From positions 1,032 to 7,616 of the forward strand of contig PMNQ01000241.1 in assembly GCA_003162555.1 (NCBI GenBank): a stretch of 6,585 nt of DNA. The letters are read 5' to 3'. The DNA is from Gammaproteobacteria bacterium. Lineage in GTDB: Bacteria; Pseudomonadota; Gammaproteobacteria; Steroidobacterales; Steroidobacteraceae. The translations under genes and the position numbers were made by a program. Below the pieces are notes generated by a model. The model saw only the letters and a list, made by a program, of their open reading frames with translations. It made no database searches and had not been told where the DNA came from. Positions within the stretch are counted from its first letter, which is position 1, and each line of letters opens with the position of its first letter. Positions 1-6,406 of this stretch are shown here, one piece after another.

Positions 1-1070
1 GCCACCACCGCGGCGCGCTGCGCCGGTGGCACATCCGCGGGCATGAACGGCGCCAGCCACGCCTGCGCCTCGGGCGGCGACAGGGAGCGCGCCCACAACC
101 CCTGCCAGTGGCGCAGCTGCACCGGATCGAAATGCGCACTGGCCCGCTGCAGGCGCGCAGGATCGAAGCGCGTCGCCATGCCCTCAAGCGTCAGGCTGTC
201 ATTGTCCGCACAGGAATGGCCGAGCCGGAACAGCTGGTTGCAGATGGCCAGCGCACCGTACCCCGCTTCGCGCAGCTCGCGCACCGACTGCGCGCCGTTG
301 CGCTTGGACAGCGGCACGCCATCGGCGCCGGTCAGCAGCGGCAGATGCCCGTAGCGCGGCGCACTTAACCCGAGCGCTTCCAGCACCAGCAGCTGGCGCG
401 GCGTATTGGCGAGGTGATCCTCACCGCGCAGCACCTGCGTCACCTGCATCAGCGAATCGTCGACCGCGTTGGCAAAGAAGAAAGCCGGCGTGCCATCGTC
501 ACGGCGGATCACGAAATCGCCGATGAGCGAGCAGTCCACCTGCTGCGGGCCGTGCACCAGATCGTCGAACTGGAGTGAACGGCCGGCGGGAATGCGAAAC
601 CGGAGCGCCGCGCGCACACCGCTCGCAACGCGCGCCGAGCGCGCGGCCGCGTCCAGCTGTGCGCAGGTGCCGGCGTAGCGCGGCGGGCGGCCGGAGGCAA
701 GCTGTGCGCGCCGGCTCAGATCGAGTTCTGCGTTCGTGCAGTAGCAGGGGTAGGCGCGATCCCCGTCCTCAAGGCGGCGCAACATTGGCGCATAGATATC
801 CAGGCGCTGAGACTGTCGATAGGGGCCGTTCGGACCACCCGCGCCTATGCCCTCGTCCCAGTCGAGTCCGAGCCAGCGCAAATCGGCTGCCAGACCCTCG
901 ACATGCGCCTCGGTGGTGCGCGCGGCGTCCGTGTCCTCGATGCGCAGCACATAGCGCCCGCCGAGGTGCCGCGCCAACAGCAGATTGAACAACGCCGTGC
1001 GCACGTTGCCCAGGTGCAGCTCGCCCGTGGGGCTCGGCGCAAAACGGGTTACTACGGGCGCGGCGTTCAT
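1..1070 (-). CDS. gltX: Glutamyl-tRNA synthetase, class I (partial, C-terminus beyond left edge)
   Basis: Cytoplasmic enzyme that joins glutamate to its tRNA using ATP. The minus frame stays open from the ATG at 1070 to the window edge, giving about 356 residues; bacterial GluRS is usually 460-490, so the anticodon-binding end is missing. Visible motifs: class I signature PSPTGELHLGN (residues 13-22, HLGN in place of HIGH), RIEDTD (43-48), WLGLDW (66-71), RGEDHLANTPRQ (215-226) and the KMSKS-equivalent PLSKRNG (253-259). A zinc-type CYC pair (C109, C111) is followed by Y132 and C136, where E. coli GluRS has a histidine two residues after its third cysteine; here that position is Q138. Residues from about 300 (RFDPARLQRA) fit the linker to the anticodon-binding region, which argues against the shorter GluQ-RS. 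It diverges from lpxH. The ATG is preceded directly by TAAGG, too close for a normal Shine-Dalgarno. The family is certain; whether it is strictly tRNA-Glu specific is not visible. Confidence 0.95.
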   Translation of the reverse strand, partial: MNAAPVVTRFAPSPTGELHLGNVRTALFNLLLARHLGGRYVLRIEDTDAARTTEAHVEGLAADLRWLGLDWDEGIGAGGPNGPYRQSQRLDIYAPMLRRLEDGDRAYPCYCTNAELDLSRRAQLASGRPPRYAGTCAQLDAAARSARVASGVRAALRFRIPAGRSLQFDDLVHGPQQVDCSLIGDFVIRRDDGTPAFFFANAVDDSLMQVTQVLRGEDHLANTPRQLLVLEALGLSAPRYGHLPLLTGADGVPLSKRNGAQSVRELREAGYGALAICNQLFRLGHSCADNDSLTLEGMATRFDPARLQRASAHFDPVQLRHWQGLWARSLSPPEAQAWLAPFMPADVPPAQRAAVV

Positions 1071-1073
1071 CCT

Positions 1074-1079
1074 TACAAT
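1074..1079 (+). promoter_or_regulatory. Candidate -10 element for lpxH
   Basis: TACAAT matches the sigma-70 -10 consensus at five of six positions. It lies in the 17-base gap between the gltX and lpxH start codons, extending to within 9 bases of the lpxH ATG. No good -35 is visible: the bases around 1049-1056 (TTACTACG) match weakly. If used, transcription would start near 1086, leaving almost no 5' leader. This is an inference from a short motif. Confidence 0.3.
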
Positions 1080-1087
1080 GGTACGGT

Positions 1088-1849
1088 ATGGCCACGCTGT
1101 TCGTCTCCGATCTGCACCTTGACGCCGCGCTGCCGGCGGCGATTTCGCAGTTCGAGGAGTTTCTGCTCGGGCCGGCGCGCGGCGCCGACGCGCTCTACAT
1201 CCTGGGCGACCTGTTCGAGAGCTGGGTGGGCGACGATGACGACGATCCCGCGAGCGAGCGGGTCTGCGCGGCGTTGCGCTCGTTCGGCGACAGCGGCGTT
1301 GCCTGTTACGCCTGCCACGGCAACCGCGATTTCCTGCTGGCCGCGGGCTTCGAGCAGCGCAGCGGTTGCCGCGTCATCACGGATCCGACCATCGTCGACC
1401 TGTACGGCGAGCGGGTGCTGCTGACGCATGGCGATGCGCTGTGCACCGCTGATCACGCCTACCAGCGGCTGCGCAGCGTGGTGCGCACCGCGTCGTGGCA
1501 GCGGCGGTTTCTGCGCCTGCCGCTGGCCACGCGCAAGCAACTTAGCCATGCAGCGCGCCAGGGCAGCCGGGCTCACACCGCAGTGGTTGCGCCCGAGATC
1601 ATGGATGCCAGCGAAGCGGCGGTTGCCGCGGTGCTGCGCGAGACTGGCCTGCGCACGCTCGTCCACGGACACACTCACCGGCCCGGCGTACATGAATTCG
1701 CGCTCGACGGTGCCGCTGCGCGCCGTTATGTGCTCGGCGCGTGGTACGAGCAGGGCAGCTACCTGCGCTGCGCACCAGGGCGCTACGAGCTGCTCACCTT
1801 GCCGCGGCTGCCGTCCGCGGCCGGCGGCAGCGGCGGTGGCCCTGAGTGA
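1088..1849 (+). CDS. lpxH: UDP-2,3-diacylglucosamine diphosphatase LpxH
   Basis: Fourth step of lipid A synthesis: hydrolyses UDP-2,3-diacylglucosamine to lipid X and UMP at the cytoplasmic face of the inner membrane, with two Mn ions. The 253-residue product carries the complete calcineurin-like metallophosphatase set: SDLHL (D8, H10), GDLFESWVGDD (D41), GNRDF (N79), LTHGD (H114) and GHTH (H195, H197). These positions equal the numbering known for E. coli LpxH, which supports this ATG as the true start. E. coli LpxH has 240 residues; the extra length here is a Gly/Ser/Pro-rich tail (about 240-253) encoded where the gene overlaps miaE on the opposite strand. No Shine-Dalgarno is visible before the ATG, which fits a weak or near-leaderless start. 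It is the only plus-strand gene in the window, so it is probably transcribed alone, from the gap shared with gltX. Confidence 0.97.
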   Translation: MATLFVSDLHLDAALPAAISQFEEFLLGPARGADALYILGDLFESWVGDDDDDPASERVCAALRSFGDSGVACYACHGNRDFLLAAGFEQRSGCRVITDPTIVDLYGERVLLTHGDALCTADHAYQRLRSVVRTASWQRRFLRLPLATRKQLSHAARQGSRAHTAVVAPEIMDASEAAVAAVLRETGLRTLVHGHTHRPGVHEFALDGAAARRYVLGAWYEQGSYLRCAPGRYELLTLPRLPSAAGGSGGGPE

Positions 1850-2412
1850 AAGCGTAGCAGCAGGTCCTCGCCTTCAATCAGGCCGGCTTCCACAGCCAGC
1901 AGTTCATTCAGCCGCGGCCGGAAATCGCTGGCCGCCTCGGCCGCCAGCTCCAGGTACAGGCCGGTGTGGCGCGCCTCGGCGCGTTCAAGCTCAGCGTAGA
2001 AGGCGCCCAGCGGCTCGGGGAGCCGTGCGGCCAGCAGTTGAAAGCGCTCGCAGGAACGCGCCTCGATGATCGCTCCGCTCAGCAGCAGATCCAGCCGGCG
2101 TTGCGGCTCATGGGTGCGCAGCGCGGCGCGCAAGCCCGCGGCGTAGCGGCTGGGACTCAGGCGCTGGAACGGCACCGCGAGCCGCTCCAGCATGCGTGTC
2201 ACCTGCTCGAAGTGTCGCAGTTCCTCGCGCGCCAGGCGCGCCAGCGCGAGGTTCTGCGCGGCGCATTCCGGGTACGCGAAAATCAGCGCCAGCGCAGTCG
2301 AGGCCGCCTTCTTCTCGCAGTTGGCGTGATCGAGCAGCAATTCCTGCCAGCGTTCACAAGCCGCATCCAGCCAACGTGGCGGAGTAGGTGAAATCAGCGC
2401 TGCCAGGTTCAC
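1783..2412 (-). CDS. miaE: tRNA-(ms2io6A)-hydroxylase MiaE
   Basis: Non-haem di-iron monooxygenase that uses O2 to hydroxylate the isopentenyl group of ms2i6A at position 37, next to the anticodon, after MiaA and MiaB have acted. The product has 209 residues from the GTG at 2412. The carboxylate and histidine ligand pattern of the ferritin-like fold is intact: E33 in NCEKKAAS, E64 and H67 in REELRHF, E117 in IIEARSCERF, E146 and H149 in AEARH. The conserved RLSPSRYAAGLR block is at 84-95. The GTG overlaps the kinase stop codon as GTGA, and a GGAG lies 11 bases upstream (2424-2427), so translation is probably coupled to the kinase. Another in-frame GTG at 2436 would add eight residues. The C-terminal tail (about 190-209, GPPPLPPAADGS and onward) is low-complexity and lies in the 67-base convergent overlap with lpxH. 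Needing O2, it suggests an organism that lives at least partly aerobically. Confidence 0.95.
   Translation of the reverse strand: MNLAALISPTPPRWLDAACERWQELLLDHANCEKKAASTALALIFAYPECAAQNLALARLAREELRHFEQVTRMLERLAVPFQRLSPSRYAAGLRAALRTHEPQRRLDLLLSGAIIEARSCERFQLLAARLPEPLGAFYAELERAEARHTGLYLELAAEAASDFRPRLNELLAVEAGLIEGEDLLLRFHSGPPPLPPAADGSRGKVSSS
1802..1836. other. GC-rich inverted repeat in the lpxH/miaE overlap
   Basis: CCGCGGCTGCCG (1802-1813) can pair with CGGCAGCGGCGG (1825-1836) in 11 of 12 positions around an 11-base loop. It sits inside the region where both convergent genes are still coding. Neither strand has a T run after the stem, so it is not a classical intrinsic terminator, but it could slow or stop either transcript. 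GC-rich coding DNA readily gives such pairing by chance. Confidence 0.35.
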
Positions 2413-3665
2413 GCGTCGGGGGGCTCCGCCAGCCACTGCACGCGCGCCGCCGTGATCGCCGCGGCGGTGGCCGCGGCATTGGCATAACGATCTTCAGGTT
2501 CCTTGGCGAGCAGCCGGTCCATCAAGGGCTGGAGCTGCGCGAAGCGTGGGTCGAGCCGCGGGATCGGCGTGTTGCGGTGCATGTACAGAACGGTCATCGG
2601 ATTGTCCGCGCGGTACGGCTTTTCGCCAGTCAGCAGTTCGAACAGCACCACGCCCAGGCTGTACAGGTCGCTGCGCGCATCGAGGCGCTGGCCGTGGCCC
2701 TGTTCCGGGCTCATGTAGTGCGGCGTGCCGAAGATCAGGCCCTTGTCAGTCAAATCCAGCTGCAGGGCGGCCTGCTTGGCCATGCCGAAATCGATCAGTG
2801 CCAGTTGCTCGGCCGTGCGCAGCATCACGTTGCCGGGCTTGAGGTCGCGATGCAGGATTCCGGCCTCGTGGATCGCGCCCAGCACGTCGGCCAGTTGCGC
2901 GGCGTATCGGAGCGACTCGGCGGGTGACAGCCCCGCCTTCATGCGCCGGCGCAGGTCGCCGAGCGGGAAGTATTCCATCGCCAGGTAGGCATGATCGTCG
3001 GCAATGCCCAGTTCGTGCAGGTGCACGATGTTGGGATGGCGGATGCGCTCGGCGATCTCGTATTCCTGCAGGAAGCGCTCAAAGGATTGGTCAATGCCGG
3101 AGTCATCGCGCTGCGAGGGCGTCACCTTGAGCACCACCAGGCCTTCGGCCTTCTCGCTCTCGGCGATGTAGAGGTGCGACACCGAGCCGCGAGCCAGCAG
3201 CCGTGCGCGCCTGTAGCCCGGAATGCGCGCATCGCCAAAGCGATGCGACTCGCGCGCGGCCGTCGAGACGCGCCACTCGGCCATCGCCAGCCGGTGCTTG
3301 TGGCTGGCCTGATCGATCGCATCGAGGAGCGCTGCGTGCGCAAAGCGATTCTTGCTGACCACTGCGAAAGCGCCCCAGCCCTGTGCAGCCTCGCGCGCGC
3401 TCGCATCCTCGCTGTCGAGCATGAAGATGACCGGTGCGAAACCCTCGCGATTCGCCAGGTCGCGCAGCCATTCCAGCCCTTCGCCGCCGGACCAGGACTG
3501 AGCCAGCAGCACGGCATCGAACCCCTGCGCGAGAAATTCGGGCGGGATCGGGCCGCGTTCCAGCGGCGGATAGGCGACCACGTTCACAGCCGGCCAACGG
3601 CAGCTGGCGTGATGGCGAATCAGAGCCTGGATTCGCGGTTCCTGTTCAATCGCCAGCAGGCGCAT
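2409..3665 (-). CDS. Serine/threonine protein kinase with degenerate N-terminal receiver-like domain
   Basis: Hanks-type protein kinase, 418 residues, predicted soluble: no transmembrane segment, PASTA or other tail follows the kinase domain. Residues 1-120 resemble a response-regulator receiver but lack its key residues: the DD pocket reads E7-Q8, and the phospho-acceptor Asp aligns with A55 in DAVLLAQSW; the conserved Lys is present (K105 in VVSKN). The kinase domain runs from about 152 to 395. The glycine loop is degenerate (LLARGSVSHLY, 156-166), but K180 (VVLKV), probable helix-C E201, HRDLKPGN (272-279, catalytic D274), DFG (292-294), GTPHYMSPEQ (313-322) and SDLYSLG (332-338) are intact, so catalysis is likely. 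The ATG at 3665 overlaps the upstream ORF by 20 bases; a TTG at 3680 is a less likely start. The stop overlaps the miaE start. Substrates are unknown. The domain calls are from motifs; the receiver assignment is an inference from a remote alignment by eye. Confidence 0.92.
   Translation of the reverse strand: MRLLAIEQEPRIQALIRHHASCRWPAVNVVAYPPLERGPIPPEFLAQGFDAVLLAQSWSGGEGLEWLRDLANREGFAPVIFMLDSEDASAREAAQGWGAFAVVSKNRFAHAALLDAIDQASHKHRLAMAEWRVSTAARESHRFGDARIPGYRRARLLARGSVSHLYIAESEKAEGLVVLKVTPSQRDDSGIDQSFERFLQEYEIAERIRHPNIVHLHELGIADDHAYLAMEYFPLGDLRRRMKAGLSPAESLRYAAQLADVLGAIHEAGILHRDLKPGNVMLRTAEQLALIDFGMAKQAALQLDLTDKGLIFGTPHYMSPEQGHGQRLDARSDLYSLGVVLFELLTGEKPYRADNPMTVLYMHRNTPIPRLDPRFAQLQPLMDRLLAKEPEDRYANAAATAAAITAARVQWLAEPPDA
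2424..2427 (-). promoter_or_regulatory. Possible Shine-Dalgarno for miaE
   Basis: GGAG lies 11 bases before the GTG at 2412, inside the kinase coding sequence. The spacing is long, but the site favours 2412 over the GTG at 2436 as the miaE start. Confidence 0.4.
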
Positions 3666-4230
3666 GCCATTTAAGCCCAAGTATCAGAAATTGCGGCGTC
3701 GCGGCCCCACTGCCGGACTGCACGGACACATTCACCAGATCGCCGGCGCTCGCGAGCAGCTCGGCACAGTTGCCGAGTCGCGTCTCCGTCTCCGGATCGA
3801 ACCCCGCCACCATCATGCGCGAGCAGGATTCGCCGTCAACCAGAGCGCCACTCTCGCCGCCCGCACTGTCCATCGGCGCGGCCAGCACCAGCAGCGGATC
3901 ACGTCCGGCCACCAGGCCTGCTGCGGCGGCGGCGAATTCGAGCGGTGGCTGCGCGCCCTCCGTTGGCCATGCGGCGTACCAGGCCTGCAGCCCCGCCGGT
4001 CCCATCTCGAGCGCGTGCGCCACGCGCACCGCTGCGGTCGAGGGCGGATCGCTCAGCAGGCCGCGCCAGAGCAAAGCGACGCCCTGGGCGTCGGCAGCCT
4101 CGCGCAGCAGCTGCGGCCAGGCGTTCATGTCCGCTGCGGCTGCTGCTGCGGCAAGGGCCTCGAGCAGCAGCCCGCGTGCGCGCTGCAAGCCGTCTGCGCC
4201 GGGTTGCGCCCGCATGGCGCCAAAATTCAC
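3646..4230 (-). CDS. Hypothetical alanine-rich protein between purF and the kinase
   Basis: I do not recognise a family. The frame has the strong G/C third-position bias of its neighbours and ordinary amino-acid composition, whereas the plus-strand ORF opposite is rich in Arg, His and Gln, so this frame is probably the coding one. From the GTG at 4230 the product has 194 residues; an ATG at 4215 gives 189. Neither has a clear Shine-Dalgarno. Residues 15-60 look helical, with an alanine run at 26-33 and WPQLLREAADAQG (38-50). A second Ala-rich stretch (about 98-108) precedes DPLLVLAAPMDSAGGESG (111-128). The C-terminal part (about 140-187) alternates hydrophobic residues (VAGFDPETE, LVNVSVQSG, QFLILGLKW), suggesting beta strands. 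There is no signal peptide, long membrane segment or catalytic motif that I can name. It starts 23 bases after the purF stop and overlaps the kinase start by 20 bases, so it is probably co-translated with the kinase and could be its partner or substrate (inference). Confidence 0.7.
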   Translation of the reverse strand: MNFGAMRAQPGADGLQRARGLLLEALAAAAAAADMNAWPQLLREAADAQGVALLWRGLLSDPPSTAAVRVAHALEMGPAGLQAWYAAWPTEGAQPPLEFAAAAAGLVAGRDPLLVLAAPMDSAGGESGALVDGESCSRMMVAGFDPETETRLGNCAELLASAGDLVNVSVQSGSGAATPQFLILGLKWHAPAGD

Positions 4231-4253
4231 CAGGGCCAGTTCACACTCAGGCC

Positions 4254-5765
4254 CTAGGCGCCGCTGACGACGCGGAGCTGGCCCGGCGTGAGCGCACGGC
4301 GACGGCTGCGCGCGGCATCCGACCGGTCGCGCTGCAGTTGCGTGAGGTACTCGGGCGTCACATCGCCGGTGACGTATTCGCCCGAAAAACACGAGGTGTC
4401 GAATTCGCTGATCTTGGCGTTGTCGTGCTGGCAGGCCGCCACCAGATCGGTCAGGTCCTGGTAGACGAGCCAGTCCGCGCCGATCAGCCGTGCGACCTCT
4501 TCCTCGCTCCGTCCCGCGGCGACCAGCTCGCTCGCGGCGGGCATGTCGATTCCGTAGACGTTGGGGTAGCGCACCGGGGGCGCGGCGGATGCGAAGTACA
4601 CCTTGCGCGCTCCGGCCTCGCGCGCCAGCTCGATGATCTGCGCCGAGGTGGTGCCGCGCACGATCGAGTCATCAACCAGCAGCACGTTCTTGCCGCGGAA
4701 TTCCAGGTCGATGGCATTGAGCTTGCGGCGCACCGACTTCTCGCGCATTTCCTGCCCGGGCATGATGAAGGTGCGGCCGATGTAGCGGTTCTTGTTGAAG
4801 CCCTCGCGGTACTTGATGCGCAGCTTCTGCGCCATCTGCAGCGCGCTGGTGCGGCTGGTGTCCGGGATCGGGATCACCACGTCGATATCGTGGTCCGGGT
4901 GCGTGCGGCGGATCTTGTCCGCCAGCCGCTCGCCCATGCGCATGCGGGCGCGGTACACGGAGATGTTGTCGATGATCGAGTCGGGGCGGGCGAAGTAGAC
5001 GTATTCAAAAATGCAGGGCGTGTGCCGCATCGTGGCCACGCATTGCTGCGAATGGAGCCGGCCCTGCTCGTCGATGAACACGGCCTCGCCCGGCGCCACA
5101 TCGCGCACCAGATCGAAGCCCAGCATGTCGAGCGCCACGTTTTCGGAAGCGAGCATGTATTCCGTGCCACGCGCAGTACGCCGCTCGCCGAGCACCAACG
5201 GGCGAATGCCGTGCGGATCACGGAAGCCGAGCACGCCGTGTCCGATGACCATCACCACCACCGCGTAACCGCCGCGGCAGCGGCGATACACGGCGCTGGT
5301 GGCGGCGAAAATATCCGCCGGCGTCACACGCGGCGTGCCGACCCGCTGCAGCTCGGAAGCCAGCACGTTCAGCAGCACCTCGGAATCGGATTCGCTGTTG
5401 AGGTGACGGCGTTCTTCGCGCGTCAGCACATCGGCAAGTTCGGCGGCATTGGTCAGATTGCCGTTGTGCGCCAGGCAGATGCCGTACGGAGCGTTGACGT
5501 AAAAGGGCTGGGCCTCGGAGGCGCTGTCGCAACCCGCGGTCGGATAGCGCACGTGGCCGATGCCGGCATTGCCGCGCAGTTCAAGCATGTGGTGCTGCTG
5601 GAACACGTCGCGCACCAGGCCTGCGCCCTTGCGTACGCACAGTTCACCGGCATCGGCCGTCATGATGCCGGCCGAATCCTGGCCGCGATGTTGCAGCACC
5701 GTGAGCGCGTCGTAGATGCGCTGGTTGACTGGACTGGTGCCGACGATGCCGACAATGCCACACAT
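4254..5765 (-). CDS. purF: Amidophosphoribosyltransferase (glutamine PRPP amidotransferase)
   Basis: First committed step of purine synthesis: PRPP plus glutamine gives 5-phosphoribosylamine. The product has 503 residues, against 505 in E. coli, and is complete. It starts MCGIVGIVG, so Cys2 becomes the N-terminal nucleophile after Met removal and there is no propeptide. N-terminal glutaminase domain: QHRGQDSAG (25-33), GHVRYPTAG (70-78), HNGNLTN (100-106), ESDSE (125-129), [10 protein letters not shown] (181-190). C-terminal phosphoribosyltransferase domain: PIPDTS (299-304), NRYIGRTFI (326-334) and the PRPP loop [14 protein letters not shown] (361-374). The Cys-ligated iron-sulfur cluster pattern of the Bacillus type is not apparent, as expected for the E. 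coli class. GGAGG at 5776-5780 lies 10 bases before the ATG. cvpA is upstream, as in E. coli. I saw no PurR-like operator here or ahead of cvpA. Confidence 0.99.
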   Translation of the reverse strand: MCGIVGIVGTSPVNQRIYDALTVLQHRGQDSAGIMTADAGELCVRKGAGLVRDVFQQHHMLELRGNAGIGHVRYPTAGCDSASEAQPFYVNAPYGICLAHNGNLTNAAELADVLTREERRHLNSESDSEVLLNVLASELQRVGTPRVTPADIFAATSAVYRRCRGGYAVVVMVIGHGVLGFRDPHGIRPLVLGERRTARGTEYMLASENVALDMLGFDLVRDVAPGEAVFIDEQGRLHSQQCVATMRHTPCIFEYVYFARPDSIIDNISVYRARMRMGERLADKIRRTHPDHDIDVVIPIPDTSRTSALQMAQKLRIKYREGFNKNRYIGRTFIMPGQEMREKSVRRKLNAIDLEFRGKNVLLVDDSIVRGTTSAQIIELAREAGARKVYFASAAPPVRYPNVYGIDMPAASELVAAGRSEEEVARLIGADWLVYQDLTDLVAACQHDNAKISEFDTSCFSGEYVTGDVTPEYLTQLQRDRSDAARSRRRALTPGQLRVVSGA

Positions 5766-5775
5766 GAAGCGCGTG

Positions 5776-5780
5776 CCTCC
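5776..5780 (-). promoter_or_regulatory. Shine-Dalgarno of purF
   Basis: GGAGG on the minus strand, 10 bases before the purF ATG. It is the strongest ribosome-binding sequence in the window, so purF can be initiated independently of cvpA. Confidence 0.7.
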
Positions 5781-5802
5781 GCCAGGATCTGTTGCCGGAC
5801 CT

Positions 5803-5841
5803 CTAGTCGATCATCCTAGTCAATCATCCTAGGCGGTCATC
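5803..5841. repeat. Three tandem copies of a 13-bp repeat at the cvpA stop codon
   Basis: On the minus strand the copies read GATGACCGCCTAG (5829-5841), GATGATTGACTAG (5816-5828) and GATGATCGACTAG (5803-5815). The two outer-to-cvpA copies differ at one base; the first differs from them at three or four. The first copy holds the last four cvpA codons including its TAG stop. Each other copy contains a tiny ATG-two-codon-TAG reading frame. The 13-base period shifts the frame by one each time. Likely origin is slipped-strand duplication of the cvpA end. Confidence 0.9.
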
Positions 5842-6323
5842 GGCGAGGCGGGGATCTTACGCTCTCCGACCAGACCGCGCAGAAAATTACCGGCGTGCTC
5901 CGCGTAAGGCACCAGCGTCGATTCGCGATACCAGCTTTCCTCGTTCAGGCGAACTGCGTGGCACAGTATCGCCAGCAAACCGACAACGACTGCGCCGCGC
6001 AGCAGGCCGAACACCAGGCCGAGCAGGCGGTCGAGACTGTTGAAGATGGAAAGTCGCACGAAATACGAAACGACCGCGCCGATGCCGGCGCCCGCCAGCA
6101 GCACCAGCACGAAAATAATTGTGCGCGCCGCCCACGGACGCACAGCGGCATCGCTCAGCGCACCGCCCAGGTGCGGCTCGAGCACGTCGGCGTAGGTCCA
6201 TGCGAGCCACACGGCCAATATCCAGGTGATCAGCGAGACCACTTCGCGCAGCAGTCCACGCACCAGCCCGATGACGCACGAAGCCGCCAGTACTGCGATG
6301 ATTGCGTAATCTGTCCAATTCAT
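5829..6323 (-). CDS. cvpA: CvpA family inner-membrane protein
   Basis: Small polytopic inner-membrane protein of the CvpA (colicin V production) family; its biochemical role is not settled, and it is linked to envelope homeostasis and to colicin V production in E. coli. The product has 164 residues, against 162 in E. coli. Hydrophobic segments lie at about 6-24, 28-46, 66-90 and 98-123. Family motifs seen: the NWTDYAII start, GLVRGLLREVVSL (19-31) and the glycine-rich DRLLGLVFGLLRGAVV (98-113). AGG sits 6 bases before the ATG (6330-6332), with AGGA further out (6335-6338). It lies directly ahead of purF, 63 bases away, as in E. coli, and behind a DedD-like gene. Its last four codons form the first copy of the 13-bp tandem repeat. 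Confidence 0.96.
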   Translation of the reverse strand: MNWTDYAIIAVLAASCVIGLVRGLLREVVSLITWILAVWLAWTYADVLEPHLGGALSDAAVRPWAARTIIFVLVLLAGAGIGAVVSYFVRLSIFNSLDRLLGLVFGLLRGAVVVGLLAILCHAVRLNEESWYRESTLVPYAEHAGNFLRGLVGERKIPASPMTA

Positions 6324-6366
6324 AGAAAACCTGTTCCTGAGCTGCTACCTGCATCCGAGCCCGTCA

Positions 6367-6372
6367 ATTCTA
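6367..6372 (-). promoter_or_regulatory. Candidate extended -10 promoter for cvpA-purF
   Basis: On the minus strand TGGTAGAAT carries a five-of-six -10 match (TAGAAT) preceded by TGN, the extended -10 form that can work with a poor -35, and no convincing -35 is visible. Initiation would fall near 6360, giving a leader of roughly 37 bases before the cvpA ATG. It lies in the 83-base gap after the DedD-like gene, which shows no intrinsic terminator, so read-through from upstream is also possible. Confidence 0.35.
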
Positions 6373-6406
6373 CCAGTACCGCGCCCGCAACGGCCCTGCA
6401 CAGGTC

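Noticed and set aside
769..1095. Minus-strand frame of 108 codons starting at 1095
   Set aside because: It is an off-frame shadow of gltX, whose true frame carries all class I synthetase motifs and starts at 1070.
1802..1836. Bidirectional intrinsic terminator between lpxH and miaE
   Set aside because: A stem exists, but no T run follows it on either strand and it lies inside both coding regions, so it is reported only as an inverted repeat.
3666..3680. TTG at 3680 as the kinase start
   Set aside because: The ATG at 3665 directly begins the receiver-like first strand (MRLLAIE), and the TTG would deepen the overlap with the upstream gene without a ribosome-binding site.
3664..4257. Plus-strand frame of 197 codons opposite the hypothetical gene
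   Set aside because: Its composition (Arg, His, Gln and Cys rich) is that of an antisense shadow; the minus-strand frame has normal composition and codon bias, and is spaced like an operon member.
4231..4392. Upstream extension of the hypothetical ORF to 4392
   Set aside because: It would run 139 bases into the purF 3' end, and the added residues are Arg/Pro/Ala/His-rich shadow sequence. Starts at 4230 or 4215 after the purF stop are more plausible.
3945..5819. Very long plus-strand open frame (624 codons) antisense to purF and the hypothetical gene
   Set aside because: It is rich in Arg, His, Ala and Val runs with no family motif, and lies opposite a complete, motif-perfect purF. Such frames arise in high-GC DNA with strong third-position bias.
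6324..6406. PurR-type operator or purine riboswitch before cvpA-purF
   Set aside because: I searched both the 6324-6406 and 5766-5828 gaps by eye for the ACGCAAACGTTTGCGT-like palindrome and for a long structured leader, and found neither.
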